From NCBI RefSeq assembly GCF_002205165.1, contig NZ_NIVS01000043.1:100741-164740 (forward strand): a stretch of DNA of 64,000 nt, given 5' to 3'. The translations under genes were made by a program, and so were the position numbers. How positions within the stretch are numbered: position 1 is the first letter of the stretch; each line of letters opens with the position of its first letter. Of this stretch, positions 46,429-56,293 are shown piece after piece. The notes below the pieces were generated by a model, which saw only the letters and a list, made by a program, of their open reading frames with translations, was not told the origin of the DNA and made no database searches. This stretch comes from Stenotrophomonas maltophilia (GTDB lineage Bacteria > Pseudomonadota > Gammaproteobacteria > Xanthomonadales > Xanthomonadaceae).

Positions 46429-48465
46429 ATGTACGACCATCGGCCGCTGGCGCTCAGCGTCGGCCTGGCATGTGCCGCACTCGCTTTCTCCGCTCCGGCT
46501 GCCGCAGCCGCCGACCCGCGGGCTGACGCGTTGGCCGAGATCGGCCATTACCGCGACCAGGCCCATTGGCTGGATGCACTGGCCGCGATCGAGCGGGCAC
46601 GGGTGCAATCGCCCGACGACGCACTGCTCTATCGCCTGCAAGTGCTGACCCTGTCCGACATCGGCAACGCGCACCGCGCCTGGCAGCTCTACCTGGCCCG
46701 GCCGGACCTGTTCGATGCCGCCCAGAAAGAACGGCTGGAAGGCAACTACCTGGCCAAGCTGGTGGGCTGGAGCTTGGCGTACGGCGCCAGCGAAGACACC
46801 CGCCTGGATGAAGCGGACGCAGCGCTGGTCCAGATGCAGCAGTACCTCGAGCGCGACGGCACCACCGTGCAGCAGGCGCCGCTGCGGATCCGTTATGACC
46901 GCCTGATCCTGCTCAACCGGCTGGGCCGCCATGCACAGGTACGCGATGAGTACCGCAGCCTGCTCGCCGAGGGCCACCCCGTTCCCAATTACCTGCTGGC
47001 CGCCGTCGGCGATTCGCTGATGGCCACCCAGCACCCGGCCGAGGCGATCCCGGTGCTGGAAGCCGCGCTCAAGGCTGATCCGTCGCTGCCGCAGGCGCGC
47101 TCGGAACTGGCTTACGCGTATCTGGAAGATGAGCAGGCCGACACCGCCATCGCCCTGCTGAAGAAATGGCAGGCCGATGAGCCGGCCTGGCGCTGGGCAA
47201 ACGGTGCCAAAGCGCCGTACGCGAACTGGCCGCGCTACGAGGCCGACCTCAATCTGGCCATGGTGCGCGCCTACAGCGGCGATCTGCCCACCGCCCAGCA
47301 CGACCTGGAGAAGATGGTCGAGATCGGGCCAGGCAACACCGGCACGCAATCCTCGCTGGGCAACATCTACCTGATGCGCGGCTGGCCACGGCGGGCGCTG
47401 GAGCGCTACAGCATGGCCAACACGCTGGACCCGCGCGACGTTCCGGCGCGGCTGGGCCAGTACGACGCCTACGTGCAGGTGCAGCGCGATGACCTCGCCC
47501 GCCCCATCCACGACACCCTGCTTGCCGCCTACCCCAACCAGCCCTCCGTGCAGCGCATGGACCGCAGCTGGCGCGCGCACCGTGGCTGGCAGTGGCATGC
47601 CTACGCCGAAGGCGGCCGCAGCTCCGGCGGTGGTGGTGCTTCACCGCTGGGCAACGATGACGGCCGCTACGGTGTGGAAGTGCAGTCCCCGGTGCTGGAC
47701 GACCGCTGGCGCCTGGTCGCGTTCGCCGACCGGCGCAGCGTCGACTTCCAGGACCAGACCATCGACCCGCTGCGGATCGGCGTGGGCACGCGCTATCGCT
47801 ACGGGCGCGCCGATGCCGAAGCCTTCGTCAACCGCGCCAATGACCACATCGGCGAGACCGGCCTCAGCGCCGGGTTAGGCTGGCAGTTCAGCGATCAATG
47901 GCATGCCGGCATCACCGCTGCACGCAACGACCCGGACGCCTCGATGCAGGCGCGCGTCTCGGGCATCACCGCCGACAGCATCGCAGTGGCGGCCGACTAT
48001 CGCCGCGATGAGCGTACTCACTGGAGCCTGGGCGCAAGCCAGTTCCGCTACGACGACGGCAACCGCCGCGATACCGTCAGCACGGCCATCGAGCAGCGCC
48101 TGATGACCCGGCCCACCGTGTTCCTGGACGGCCTCGGCAGCCTGTACGCCAGCCGCGGCAGCCGCGACGACGTGCCCTACTTCAATCCGTCCGAGGATCA
48201 CTCGGTGGAGATCGGCCTGCGCGTGGATCAACAACTGTGGCGCCACTACGAACGCCACTTCCGCCATCGCCTGACGGTCTCGGTGGGGCAGTACTGGCAG
48301 CAGGGCTATGGCAGCGCGATCGTGCCCTCGGCCGAGTACCGCCACGAGTGGCAGCTCGGCGAAGGGCGCATTTTCGAGTACGGCATCAGCTGGTCGCGAC
48401 CGGTCTATGACGGACAGCGTGAACGACACATCGGCCTGGATGCCGGCCTGCGGTGGGGAGAATGA
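46429..48465 (+). CDS. pgaA: Poly-N-acetylglucosamine outer-membrane porin PgaA
   Basis: Exports PNAG through the outer membrane. 678 residues from ATG 46429 (RBS AAGGGGGG), shorter than the 807 of E. coli. Signal ends APAAAAA; a TPR-rich periplasmic half follows (YLEDEQADTAIALLKKWQAD; NIYLMRGWPRRALERYSMAN), then a C-terminal beta barrel from about residue 380, ending in GLDAGLRWGE. First gene of pgaABCD, behind a Clp box. Confidence 0.92.
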   Translation: MYDHRPLALSVGLACAALAFSAPAAAAADPRADALAEIGHYRDQAHWLDALAAIERARVQSPDDALLYRLQVLTLSDIGNAHRAWQLYLARPDLFDAAQKERLEGNYLAKLVGWSLAYGASEDTRLDEADAALVQMQQYLERDGTTVQQAPLRIRYDRLILLNRLGRHAQVRDEYRSLLAEGHPVPNYLLAAVGDSLMATQHPAEAIPVLEAALKADPSLPQARSELAYAYLEDEQADTAIALLKKWQADEPAWRWANGAKAPYANWPRYEADLNLAMVRAYSGDLPTAQHDLEKMVEIGPGNTGTQSSLGNIYLMRGWPRRALERYSMANTLDPRDVPARLGQYDAYVQVQRDDLARPIHDTLLAAYPNQPSVQRMDRSWRAHRGWQWHAYAEGGRSSGGGGASPLGNDDGRYGVEVQSPVLDDRWRLVAFADRRSVDFQDQTIDPLRIGVGTRYRYGRADAEAFVNRANDHIGETGLSAGLGWQFSDQWHAGITAARNDPDASMQARVSGITADSIAVAADYRRDERTHWSLGASQFRYDDGNRRDTVSTAIEQRLMTRPTVFLDGLGSLYASRGSRDDVPYFNPSEDHSVEIGLRVDQQLWRHYERHFRHRLTVSVGQYWQQGYGSAIVPSAEYRHEWQLGEGRIFEYGISWSRPVYDGQRERHIGLDAGLRWGE

Positions 48466-48466
48466 C

Positions 48467-50371
48467 ATGCGGCACATGGACTTGAAACGCTGGACCCACT
48501 GGCTGTTGCTGGCCCTGCTCACCGTCGTGCTGCCAGCCCACGCACAGCAGCGGCCCGCCGTGCTGGATGCGGCCGACAACGGGCTGCTGGTGCTCAGCTA
48601 CCACGACATCCGCGATGAGGTCGCCGAACGCGGCGACCCGGATGCGTATGCGGTCAGCACACAGAACTTCGCCGCGCACCTGGACTGGTTGTCGGCCCAC
48701 GGTTACCACCCGGTCTCGCTGTCGCAGCTGATCACCGCCTCGCAGGGCGGCACGCCGCTGCCACCCAAGCCGGTACTGCTCACCTTCGACGATGGCCTGC
48801 GCAGCGTGTACAGCAAGGTGTTCCCGTTACTGCGCGCCTACAACTACCCGGCGCTGGTGGCGGTGATCACCGACTACGTGGACATGCCGGCCGGGCGCCA
48901 GATCGATTACGGCTACCGCCCGTTCACCCGCGATGATTTCCTGACCTGGGCGCAGCTGCGCGAGATGCAGAAGAGCGGGCTGATCGAACTGGCCAGCCAC
49001 ACCGACAACCTGCATCACGGCGTGCAGTCCAACCCACAGGGCAATTCGACCCCGGCGGTGATCACCCGCATCTATGACCCGGCGCGCAGGACCTATGAAA
49101 CCGCCGCCGAGTACGAGGCCCGCCTGCGCACCGATCTGGGCCGCAGCGTGGAGCGCATCCAGCGCAATGTCGGCGTCAGCCCGAAGGCGATCGTTTGGCC
49201 GTACGCCGCGTACAACGCGCTGAGCAACGACATCGCCGAGCAGCTGGGCATGCCGGTCTCGTTCGATCTGGAAGGACGCAGCACGCCGGTCAAGCGCGAT
49301 CTGCACGGCCTGGCACGGTTGCTGGTGACCAACAACCCGACCGTGGTGCAGCTGGCCTACGAGCTGCGCCGCGATGTGGAACGCGATGGCATGCGTGCGC
49401 TGCAGATCGACCTGGATGCGGTCTACGATGCCGACCCGGTGCAGCAGGGCAAGAACCTGGATGCCCTGATCGACCGGGTCAAGAAGATCGGCCCCACCCA
49501 CGTGTTCCTGCAGGCCTTCGCCGATCCGGACGGCAACGGCTCGGCCGATGCGCTGTACTTCCCCAACCGGCATCTGCCGATGCGTGCGGACCTGTTCAAC
49601 CGCGTGGCGTGGCAGCTCAAGACGCGCGCAGGGGTGAAGGTGTTCGCATGGCTGCCGGTGCTGGGCTACGAGCTCAAGGATCCGGCCATCCGCAGCGCCC
49701 TTTCGATCGAGAGCCCGGAAAGCGACGGCATCTTCCGGCTGGACTTCACCCGGCCGCAGGTCCGCAGGATCATCGATGACATCTACGAGGACCTGGCGAT
49801 CAACTCGTACTTCGAGGGCCTGCTCTTCCACGATGACGCCTACCTGCGCGACACCGAGCTGACCCAGTTGCCGCAGGAAGGCGATGACGGTGCACGTACC
49901 CAGGCACTGATCGATTTCACCCTGGAGCTGCGCAACGCCGCGCAACGCTGGCGGCCCAAGCTGGGCACGGTGCGCAACCTGTATGCCCAGCCGGTGCTGG
50001 AACCGCAGAGCGCGAGCTGGTTCGCCCAGCGCTTGGACCTGTTCAACAAGGCCTACGACCACACCGCCCTGATGGCGATGCCGTGGATGGAAGGCAGCCG
50101 CAGCCCGGAACGCTGGCTGGACCGGCTGGTGGTGGCGGTGAAGCAGCACGATCCGCAGTTGTCGCAGACGATGTTCGAGCTGCAGACGCTGGACTGGCGC
50201 ACGGGCAAGCCGATTCCCGGCGAACGCCTGCGCGCGCAGATCCGCCGCCTGCAGGCGCAGGGCGTGCGTCATTTCGCCTGGTATCCGGATGACTTCATCG
50301 CCGGACGTCCCTCCACGTATGACGCCCGCGCGGCCATGTCGGCCCGCAGCTTCCCGTACGAGGAAAAGTGA
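48467..50371 (+). CDS. pgaB: PNAG N-deacetylase/hydrolase PgaB
   Basis: 634 residues. The N-terminal polysaccharide-deacetylase domain (about 40-300) has metal-binding LLTFDDGLRSVYSK and IELASHTDNLHHG motifs; the C-terminal domain (about 310-620) is the GH153-type hydrolase. Partial deacetylation is needed for PNAG export through PgaA. Unlike the E. coli lipoprotein, the signal WLLLALLTVVLPAHAQQ ends in an ordinary cleavage site with no lipobox Cys. ATG at 48467 has GGGGAG just before it, immediately after the pgaA stop. Confidence 0.93.
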   Translation: MRHMDLKRWTHWLLLALLTVVLPAHAQQRPAVLDAADNGLLVLSYHDIRDEVAERGDPDAYAVSTQNFAAHLDWLSAHGYHPVSLSQLITASQGGTPLPPKPVLLTFDDGLRSVYSKVFPLLRAYNYPALVAVITDYVDMPAGRQIDYGYRPFTRDDFLTWAQLREMQKSGLIELASHTDNLHHGVQSNPQGNSTPAVITRIYDPARRTYETAAEYEARLRTDLGRSVERIQRNVGVSPKAIVWPYAAYNALSNDIAEQLGMPVSFDLEGRSTPVKRDLHGLARLLVTNNPTVVQLAYELRRDVERDGMRALQIDLDAVYDADPVQQGKNLDALIDRVKKIGPTHVFLQAFADPDGNGSADALYFPNRHLPMRADLFNRVAWQLKTRAGVKVFAWLPVLGYELKDPAIRSALSIESPESDGIFRLDFTRPQVRRIIDDIYEDLAINSYFEGLLFHDDAYLRDTELTQLPQEGDDGARTQALIDFTLELRNAAQRWRPKLGTVRNLYAQPVLEPQSASWFAQRLDLFNKAYDHTALMAMPWMEGSRSPERWLDRLVVAVKQHDPQLSQTMFELQTLDWRTGKPIPGERLRAQIRRLQAQGVRHFAWYPDDFIAGRPSTYDARAAMSARSFPYEEK

Positions 50372-50378
50372 GGTCGCC

Positions 50379-51626
50379 ATGCACCCTCTTCTCTACGCGC
50401 TGTTCCAGTTCGCCTTCTTCTACCCGATGGTGATGGCGTTCTTCTGGATGTCCGGCGGCCTGTATTACTTCTTCCGGCGCGAGCGCAAGGCCCGCGACCG
50501 TGATGACCCGCCGCCGATGGATGTCTATCCGTTCGCCTCGATCCTGATTCCGTGCCACAACGAAGCGGAGAACCTGGAAGACACGCTGGGCTCGGCGCTC
50601 AAGCAGACCTATCCGGACTTCGAAGTCATCGCCATCAACGATGGCAGCAGCGACGATACCGGTGCGCGGCTGGATGCCTTGGCCGCCCTGCACCCGCGCC
50701 TGCGTGTGGTGCACCTGGACCGCAACCTGGGCAAAGCCAATGCGCTGCGCATGGGCGCGCTGGCGGCACGTTCGGAGTATCTGGTCTGCATCGATGGCGA
50801 TGCGATGCTGGAGGAGTACGCCACGCACTGGATGGTCTGGCACCTGACCTCCGGCCCGCGCGTGGGCGCGGTCACCGGCAACCCGCGCATCCGCAACCGT
50901 TCCACCCTGCTGGGCCGCCTGCAGGTGGCCGAGTTCTCCTCGATCATCGGCATGATCAAGCGTGCGCAGCGGGTGTACGGGCGCATCTTCACCATCTCTG
51001 GAGTGATCGCCGCGTTCCGTCGCACTGCCCTGCACCGGATCGGTTACTGGTCCGACGACATGGTGACCGAGGACATCGACATCAGCTGGCGCCTGCAGCT
51101 GGACCATTGGGACATCCGTTACGAGCCCAATGCGCTGTGCTTCATCCTGATGCCGGAAACCTTGAAGGGCCTGTGGCGGCAGCGCCTGCGCTGGGCCCAG
51201 GGCGGCGTGGAAGTGCTGCTGCGGCATGGCGGCTCGCTGTTCCACTGGCGCAAGCGCCGCATGTGGGGCGTGCTGCTGGAGTACATCCTGAGCGTGCTGT
51301 GGGCGTACACGATGCTGGCGATCATCGTGCTGTGGGCGCTGGGCAAGTTCATGACGCTGCCGCCCGAGCTGTACATCGCCACGCTGCTGCCGCAGTGGCA
51401 TGGCGTGATCCTGGCACTGGTCTGCCTGCTGCAGTTCGCCAGCAGCCTGATCATCGACCGCCGTTACGAAACGCATATTGGACGTAATTACTTCTGGGTG
51501 ATCTGGTACCCGATGGCGTACTGGCTCATCAGTCTGTTCACGACCCTGGTGGCGTTCCCCAAGACGTTGTTCAAACGTCGTGGCAAGCGCGCGGTCTGGG
51601 TCAGTCCTGACCGGGGTATCCGATGA
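50379..51626 (+). CDS. pgaC: PNAG synthase PgaC (GT2 glycosyltransferase)
   Basis: 415-residue inner-membrane glycosyltransferase that polymerises UDP-GlcNAc. Two N-terminal spans, then the GT2 core: SILIPCHNEAENLEDTL, DFEVIAINDGSSDDTG, the DxD in CIDGDAMLEE, VTEDIDISWRLQ and the processive QxxRW motif RQRLRWAQGG. C-terminal spans follow. It starts at ATG 50379, seven bases after pgaB, and overlaps pgaD by four. Confidence 0.95.
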   Translation: MHPLLYALFQFAFFYPMVMAFFWMSGGLYYFFRRERKARDRDDPPPMDVYPFASILIPCHNEAENLEDTLGSALKQTYPDFEVIAINDGSSDDTGARLDALAALHPRLRVVHLDRNLGKANALRMGALAARSEYLVCIDGDAMLEEYATHWMVWHLTSGPRVGAVTGNPRIRNRSTLLGRLQVAEFSSIIGMIKRAQRVYGRIFTISGVIAAFRRTALHRIGYWSDDMVTEDIDISWRLQLDHWDIRYEPNALCFILMPETLKGLWRQRLRWAQGGVEVLLRHGGSLFHWRKRRMWGVLLEYILSVLWAYTMLAIIVLWALGKFMTLPPELYIATLLPQWHGVILALVCLLQFASSLIIDRRYETHIGRNYFWVIWYPMAYWLISLFTTLVAFPKTLFKRRGKRAVWVSPDRGIR

Positions 51627-52099
51627 ACACCGTCAAATCCACCCGCCGCTTCGACTCGCGGCTGATCCAGAAACCGCGCCAGCAACCGCGCCTGCAGCGT
51701 ACCGCGTGGGGCTTTGTGACCATCGCCTTCTGGGCGTTCTACTTCTACCTGTGGGCACCGCTGGTGACGCTGATTTCCTGGCTGCTCGGCGGGCGGATGG
51801 CCTGGGCGCAGCTGTACGAACAGAAGCAGACGGTCGATCCGTTCGTGGTCATCGCGCTGCCGGTGATGCTGGTGTGCTGCGCAGCGCTGCTGATCGCGTG
51901 GGCCGAGTACAACCGCATGCGCTTCACGGGCAAGGAGCGCCGGCTGCCGCATGACGATGTGACCCGCGAGGAGATGGCGCATGACCTCGGCGCGAGTGCG
52001 GCGGTGGCGTCCCTGCTGGCCGATGGCAAGGCAGTGACGCTGCACATGGACGAGCACGCGAGGCCGGTACGGGTCACCGCGCAGGCGCTGGCCGGCTGA
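51623..52099 (+). CDS. pgaD: PNAG biosynthesis protein PgaD
   Basis: 158 residues with two membrane spans (FVTIAFWAFYFYLWAPLVTL; VVIALPVMLVCCAALLIAWA), forming the synthase with PgaC. In E. coli cyclic di-GMP stabilises the PgaCD complex. The N-terminal basic stretch and the RLIQKP segment resemble PgaD. ATG overlaps the pgaC stop. Operon end; a hairpin lies between it and convergent proA. Confidence 0.9.
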   Translation: MNTVKSTRRFDSRLIQKPRQQPRLQRTAWGFVTIAFWAFYFYLWAPLVTLISWLLGGRMAWAQLYEQKQTVDPFVVIALPVMLVCCAALLIAWAEYNRMRFTGKERRLPHDDVTREEMAHDLGASAAVASLLADGKAVTLHMDEHARPVRVTAQALAG

Positions 52100-52104
52100 G
52101 GGGG

Positions 52105-52123
52105 TGCCGGCCGCTGGCCGGCA
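52105..52123. repeat. REP-like hairpin between pgaD and proA
   Basis: TGCCGGCC-GCT-GGCCGGCA perfect palindrome between two convergent genes. It has no T-run; it may be a SMAG-like element that also stops transcription. A nearly identical hairpin is at 60376-60398. Confidence 0.65.
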
Positions 52124-52131
52124 TGACCGGG

Positions 52132-53394
52132 TTACACGCGCGTCTGGCCTTCGCCGCGGACCACGAAGCGCTCAACGGTGAGCGCTTCCAGGCCCATCGG
52201 GCCGTACGCGTGCAGACGGGTGGTGGAGATGCCGATCTCCGCGCCCAGGCCGAGCTCGCCGCCATCGGAAAAGCGCGAGGAGGCGTTGACCATCACCACC
52301 GCCGAGCGCAGCGCGTGCACGAAGCGCTCGGCGGCCGCGACGTCTTCCGTGGCGATCACTTCGGTATGGTCCGAGCTGTACTGCTGGATGTGCGCCAGTG
52401 CCTGATCGAGGTCATCGACTACGCGCAGCGCGATGATCAGATCCAGATACTCGGCGGCGTAATCTTCCTCGCTGGCCGCCTCCGCATCCGGCAGCCACTG
52501 CCGTGCCACCGCATCGGCGCGCACCTGCACGCGACGTTCGGCCAGCGCCTGCGCCGCCAACGGCAGGAAGGTGGGTGCGAGGTCGGCATGCACCAGCAGC
52601 GTCTCCAGCGAGTTGCAGGCCGACGGCCGGCTGCACTTGCCGTCCACCAGCAGGCGCAGCGCCAGTGCGGGATCGGCGGCACGGTCCACGTACAGATGGC
52701 AGACGCCCTTGTAGTGCTTGATCACCGGCACGCGGGCATGCTCGGCCACGAACCGGATCAGCCCCTCCCCACCGCGCGGAATCGCCAGATCGATCAGGTC
52801 GTTGAGCTGCAGCAGGGCAAGCATGGTCTCGCGGCGCAGATCCTCCACCAGGGTCAGCGCGGCATCGGCTACGCCGGCCTCGCGCAGCGCGCGCTTGAGA
52901 GACGCCGCAATCGCGGTGTTGGAATGGATCGCCTCCGAGCCACCGCGCAGGATCACGCCGTTGCCGGCCTTGATGCACAGCGCGGCCGCATCGGCAGTGA
53001 CGTTCGGGCGGGCTTCGTAGATCATCGCGATGACACCCAGCGGCACCCGCACCTTCTGCACGCGGATGCCATTGGGGCGCACGTCATCGCGGGTCACCTG
53101 GCCGACCGGATCCGGCAACGCGGCGACCTCGCGCAGCGCGGCGGCGATACCGGCCAGGCGCTGCGGGTTCAGCGCCAGGCGATCCAGCATCGCCGTGCCG
53201 ACGCCTTTCTCCGTGGCCGCCGCAAGATCGCGTGCGTTGGCCGCGAGAATCGCATCGGTATCGGCCTCCAGCGCGGTGGCCATCGCCGCCAGCAGATCGG
53301 CCTTGGCCGAAGAAGACAACTGCGCAAGCTGCCGGGCAGCCTCGCGGCAGGCCAGCGCCTGGCTGCGGATGTCGGAAGTGGAGCTGGCGACCAT
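52132..53394 (-). CDS. proA: Gamma-glutamyl phosphate reductase
   Basis: 420 residues, second step of proline synthesis (glutamate-5-phosphate to semialdehyde, NADPH). Motifs: [20 protein letters not shown], the catalytic Cys in [17 protein letters not shown], and C-terminal [20 protein letters not shown] at 53394 lies 36 bases after the proB stop, so proBA is one unit on the minus strand. Confidence 0.96.
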   Translation of the reverse strand: MVASSTSDIRSQALACREAARQLAQLSSSAKADLLAAMATALEADTDAILAANARDLAAATEKGVGTAMLDRLALNPQRLAGIAAALREVAALPDPVGQVTRDDVRPNGIRVQKVRVPLGVIAMIYEARPNVTADAAALCIKAGNGVILRGGSEAIHSNTAIAASLKRALREAGVADAALTLVEDLRRETMLALLQLNDLIDLAIPRGGEGLIRFVAEHARVPVIKHYKGVCHLYVDRAADPALALRLLVDGKCSRPSACNSLETLLVHADLAPTFLPLAAQALAERRVQVRADAVARQWLPDAEAASEEDYAAEYLDLIIALRVVDDLDQALAHIQQYSSDHTEVIATEDVAAAERFVHALRSAVVMVNASSRFSDGGELGLGAEIGISTTRLHAYGPMGLEALTVERFVVRGEGQTRV

Positions 53395-53430
53395 CTCAGT
53401 ATCCTTGGGAAAAACGCGGTAGGGACGCGA

Positions 53431-54579
53431 TCACAACAGCACCAGATCGTCGCGGTGGATCACGTTGCCACCGTAGTTGTAGCCGAGCACGCTCTCGATG
53501 TCGCGCGAGTGGCGCCCGGCGACGCGGCGGATGTCGCTGGCCGAGTACTGGCTGACGCCCCGGGCCAGGCAGACTTCGCCGGTCTCGGTACGTTGCCGGA
53601 TCTCGATCATGTCGCCGCGACGGAAGTCACCCTGTGCGCCGAGCACGCCGCCGGGCAGTAGCGATGCGCCCTTGCCACGCAGCGCATCGGCCGCGCCGGC
53701 ATCGACCAGGATCGCGCCCGGCTCCAGCGGCGCGTGGCGCAGCCAGTATTTTCGCGCGGCCACGCGGGTCTGTGCGGCATGGATGCGGGTACCGAATAGG
53801 CGGCCCTGGCTGAGCGCGCGCACGACCTCCGCACTGCGCCCGTTGAACAGGCAGGTCTCGATGCCCACCCGCCCCGCCTTGGCCGCTGCTTCCAGCTTGG
53901 TATGCATGCCACCGGTGCCGGCACCACTGCCCGCACCGCCGGCCATCGCCAGGACCTCCACGGTCAGCTCCGGCACATCGTGGATCGGCCGGGCCTGCGG
54001 ATCGCGACGCGGATCGGCGCTGTACAGGCCATCGATATCGGTGGCGATGAACAGCACATCGGCATCGATCAACGCCGCCACGGTCGCGGCCAGGTTGTCG
54101 TTGTCGCCGAGCTTGAGTTCATCCACCGAGACGGTGTCGTTTTCATTCACCACCGGCAGCGCGCCCAGCCGCAGCAGTTCGTTGAGCGTGGCGCGGGCAT
54201 TGAGGTAGCGGCGGCGGTTGCGCAGGTCGTCGTGGGTCAGCAGCACCTGCGCCACCGGGCGTTCGAAGAAACGCTGCCACAGCCCGATCAGCTGTGCCTG
54301 GCCCAGCGCGGCCAGTGCCTGCCGCGCCGCCATCGCCGCCCCGGCTTCCAGTGCGCGCGGCACGATCGCCCGGCCGGCCGCGACCGCGCCGGAGGACACG
54401 ATCACCACCTCGCGCCCGGCCAGGACATTGGCCGAGACGAACTGGGCCAGGCCCAGCGCGTGGCGTGGCGAGAGGCCGCCCCCATCAGCGGCCAGCAGGC
54501 TGCTGCCCACTTTGAGCACAGCGCGTTTCCACTGCGGGACGGCTTGTTCGGTGAACGGCGAAGGCACGGGCTGGTTCAT
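53431..54579 (-). CDS. proB: Glutamate 5-kinase
   Basis: 382 residues, first step of proline synthesis. The amino-acid kinase domain starts RAVLKVGSSLLAADGGGLSP, includes VVIVSSGAVAAGR and PVVNENDTVSVDELKLGDND, and a C-terminal PUA domain carries LLPGGVLGAQGDFRRGDMIE. ATG at 54579 (MNQPVPSPFTEQ) was chosen; the upstream frame is not conserved. The YciI-like gene ends 13 bases upstream, so it may be in the same transcript. Confidence 0.95.
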   Translation of the reverse strand: MNQPVPSPFTEQAVPQWKRAVLKVGSSLLAADGGGLSPRHALGLAQFVSANVLAGREVVIVSSGAVAAGRAIVPRALEAGAAMAARQALAALGQAQLIGLWQRFFERPVAQVLLTHDDLRNRRRYLNARATLNELLRLGALPVVNENDTVSVDELKLGDNDNLAATVAALIDADVLFIATDIDGLYSADPRRDPQARPIHDVPELTVEVLAMAGGAGSGAGTGGMHTKLEAAAKAGRVGIETCLFNGRSAEVVRALSQGRLFGTRIHAAQTRVAARKYWLRHAPLEPGAILVDAGAADALRGKGASLLPGGVLGAQGDFRRGDMIEIRQRTETGEVCLARGVSQYSASDIRRVAGRHSRDIESVLGYNYGGNVIHRDDLVLL

Positions 54580-54592
54580 GTGGTTGGCGCGC

Positions 54593-54853
54593 TCAGCGCG
54601 TGCTCCATTCGTGGATACGGGCGGTGGCACTGCCGTGCACCAGCAGGGGATCGGTGTCGACCAGCGCCTGCGCGGCCGCGAGATCGGCGATGTCCTGCAG
54701 CACGTAGGCGCCGCCCGTCTTGTCGGTGAAGCCACCGGTCAGCAGCAGTTGCCCGCGGGCGCGCACCTCATCGAGAAAACGCACATGTTCGGCACCGACC
54801 TCATCGCGGAACGCCGGCGTGCGGGTGACCATCACCAGGTAACAGGTTTTCAT
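54593..54853 (-). CDS. YciI-like family protein near the proline genes
   Basis: 86 residues: MKTCYLVMVTRTPAF, VGAEHVRFLDEVRARGQLLL and ALVDTDPLLVHGSATARIHE. The conserved His (EH) and the Asp of DTDP fit the YciI signature, as in the protein at 9310. A strong GGAGAAGGAG site precedes ATG 54853. It lies immediately upstream of proB and after the argH terminator, so it is the first gene of the proBA unit. Biochemical role unknown. Confidence 0.85.
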   Translation of the reverse strand: MKTCYLVMVTRTPAFRDEVGAEHVRFLDEVRARGQLLLTGGFTDKTGGAYVLQDIADLAAAQALVDTDPLLVHGSATARIHEWSTR

Positions 54854-54891
54854 GGGGCTCCTTCTCCGGACAGCGCCCGGCAAGACGTTGC

Positions 54892-54917
54892 AAAAACGGC
54901 GGCCTTGCGGCCGCCGT
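54892..54917 (-). terminator. Intrinsic terminator after argH
   Basis: On the minus strand ACGGCGGCC-GCAA-GGCCGCCGT followed by TTTTGC: nine paired bases, small loop and T-run, starting just beyond the argH stop. It separates the arginine transcript from the proline genes. Confidence 0.92.
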
Positions 54918-54922
54918 CGTGA

Positions 54923-56218
54923 TTACACCAGTGCAGTCCAGCGGGCGCGCAGCTCATCCAGCCGCAGGTCGGCGGCCGCGCCGGGCGAGACGCGCGCGGC
55001 CAGGCTGCCTTCGGGGGTGCGCCCCTGCCCGGCCGTATCCGCCGCCGCGGCGGCGGCCTTGTAGGCCTCGCGGAACGGCACACCGGCCACTGCCGCTTCC
55101 ACGGCCACATCGGTGGCGTACATGCCCGAGTCGATCGCCGCACGCAGCTTGTCGTCGCGCCACTCCAGGTTGGCCAGCAGCGCCGGCAGCAGCTCCAGCG
55201 CGGCCAGACCGCGGCCGAAGCCATGGAAGATCGCGCCCTTGCTGCTCTGCAGATCGCGGTGATAGCCCGACGGCAGCGACAGCAGCTGCTCGATTTCGGT
55301 GCGTGCCGCCGCCACGCTGGCGTGGGTGGCACGCATCAGTTCGATCACATCCGGATTGCGCTTGTTCGGCATGATCGAGCTGCCGGTGGTGTACTGCGCC
55401 GGCAGCGCCACGAAGCCGAACTCGCCGCTGGTGAACAGCGACAGGTCCCAGGCGATGCGGCGCAGATCCAGGGTCGCGCCGCCGAGGGCTTCCAGTGCGG
55501 CCAGTTCGAACTTGCCGCGCGAGAGCTGCGCGTAGATCGGCGAGATCTGCATCCGTGCAAAGCCGAGCGCTTCGGTGGTGTGTGCGCGGTCCAGCGGCAG
55601 GTTGACGCCATAGCCGGCGGCGGTGCCGAGCGGATTGGCATCGACCAGGTTGAAGGTGTCGTGCGCGCGGATCGCGTTGTCGATGAACGCCTCGGCCCAG
55701 CCGGCCCACCACATGCCCGCCGAGGACACCACGGCGCGCTGGATGTGGGTGTAGCCCGGCACGGGCAGGTCTTTCTCGGCCTCGGCGCGATCCAGCGCGA
55801 CCTTGGCGATCTCGCGGCTCAGTTCGGCCACGCGCAGCAGCTTGTCCTTCAGCCACAGCCGGGTGGCGACCAGGATCTGGTCGTTGCGGCTGCGGCCGGT
55901 GTGGATCTTGCGGCCGGCATCGCCGAGGCGCTCGGTCAGGCGCGCTTCGATCGCCGAGTGGCAATCCTCGAAGCGCTCATCCAGCACGAACGCACCGCTG
56001 CGGAAATCCTCGGCCAGCACGTCCAGTTCGCGCTGCAGGCCGACGCGTTCGTCATTGCCGAGGATGCCTATGTTCTCCAGCCCCTGCGCGTGCGCCTTGC
56101 TGGCCGCCACGTCGTAGAGGAAGAACTCGCGGTCCAGGATCACATCATCGCCGGCCAGGAAGGTCTGGATCTTGGCGTCTACCGCCACGCCGGGCTTCTG
56201 CCACAGAAGGTCTGCCAT
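54923..56218 (-). CDS. argH: Argininosuccinate lyase
   Basis: 431 residues, last step of arginine synthesis (argininosuccinate to arginine and fumarate). Family motifs: [31 protein letters not shown], and the catalytic loop [14 protein letters not shown]. Last gene of the arginine cluster, followed by a strong terminator. 75 bases separate it from argC. Confidence 0.96.
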   Translation of the reverse strand: MADLLWQKPGVAVDAKIQTFLAGDDVILDREFFLYDVAASKAHAQGLENIGILGNDERVGLQRELDVLAEDFRSGAFVLDERFEDCHSAIEARLTERLGDAGRKIHTGRSRNDQILVATRLWLKDKLLRVAELSREIAKVALDRAEAEKDLPVPGYTHIQRAVVSSAGMWWAGWAEAFIDNAIRAHDTFNLVDANPLGTAAGYGVNLPLDRAHTTEALGFARMQISPIYAQLSRGKFELAALEALGGATLDLRRIAWDLSLFTSGEFGFVALPAQYTTGSSIMPNKRNPDVIELMRATHASVAAARTEIEQLLSLPSGYHRDLQSSKGAIFHGFGRGLAALELLPALLANLEWRDDKLRAAIDSGMYATDVAVEAAVAGVPFREAYKAAAAAADTAGQGRTPEGSLAARVSPGAAADLRLDELRARWTALV

Positions 56219-56293
56219 GTCTTGCTCCGTAGGCGGAATCGCTCCGCCGGGTTGTCAGGGCGCGCGCAGCGGACCGCGCGGCGCCGTGGGAAT

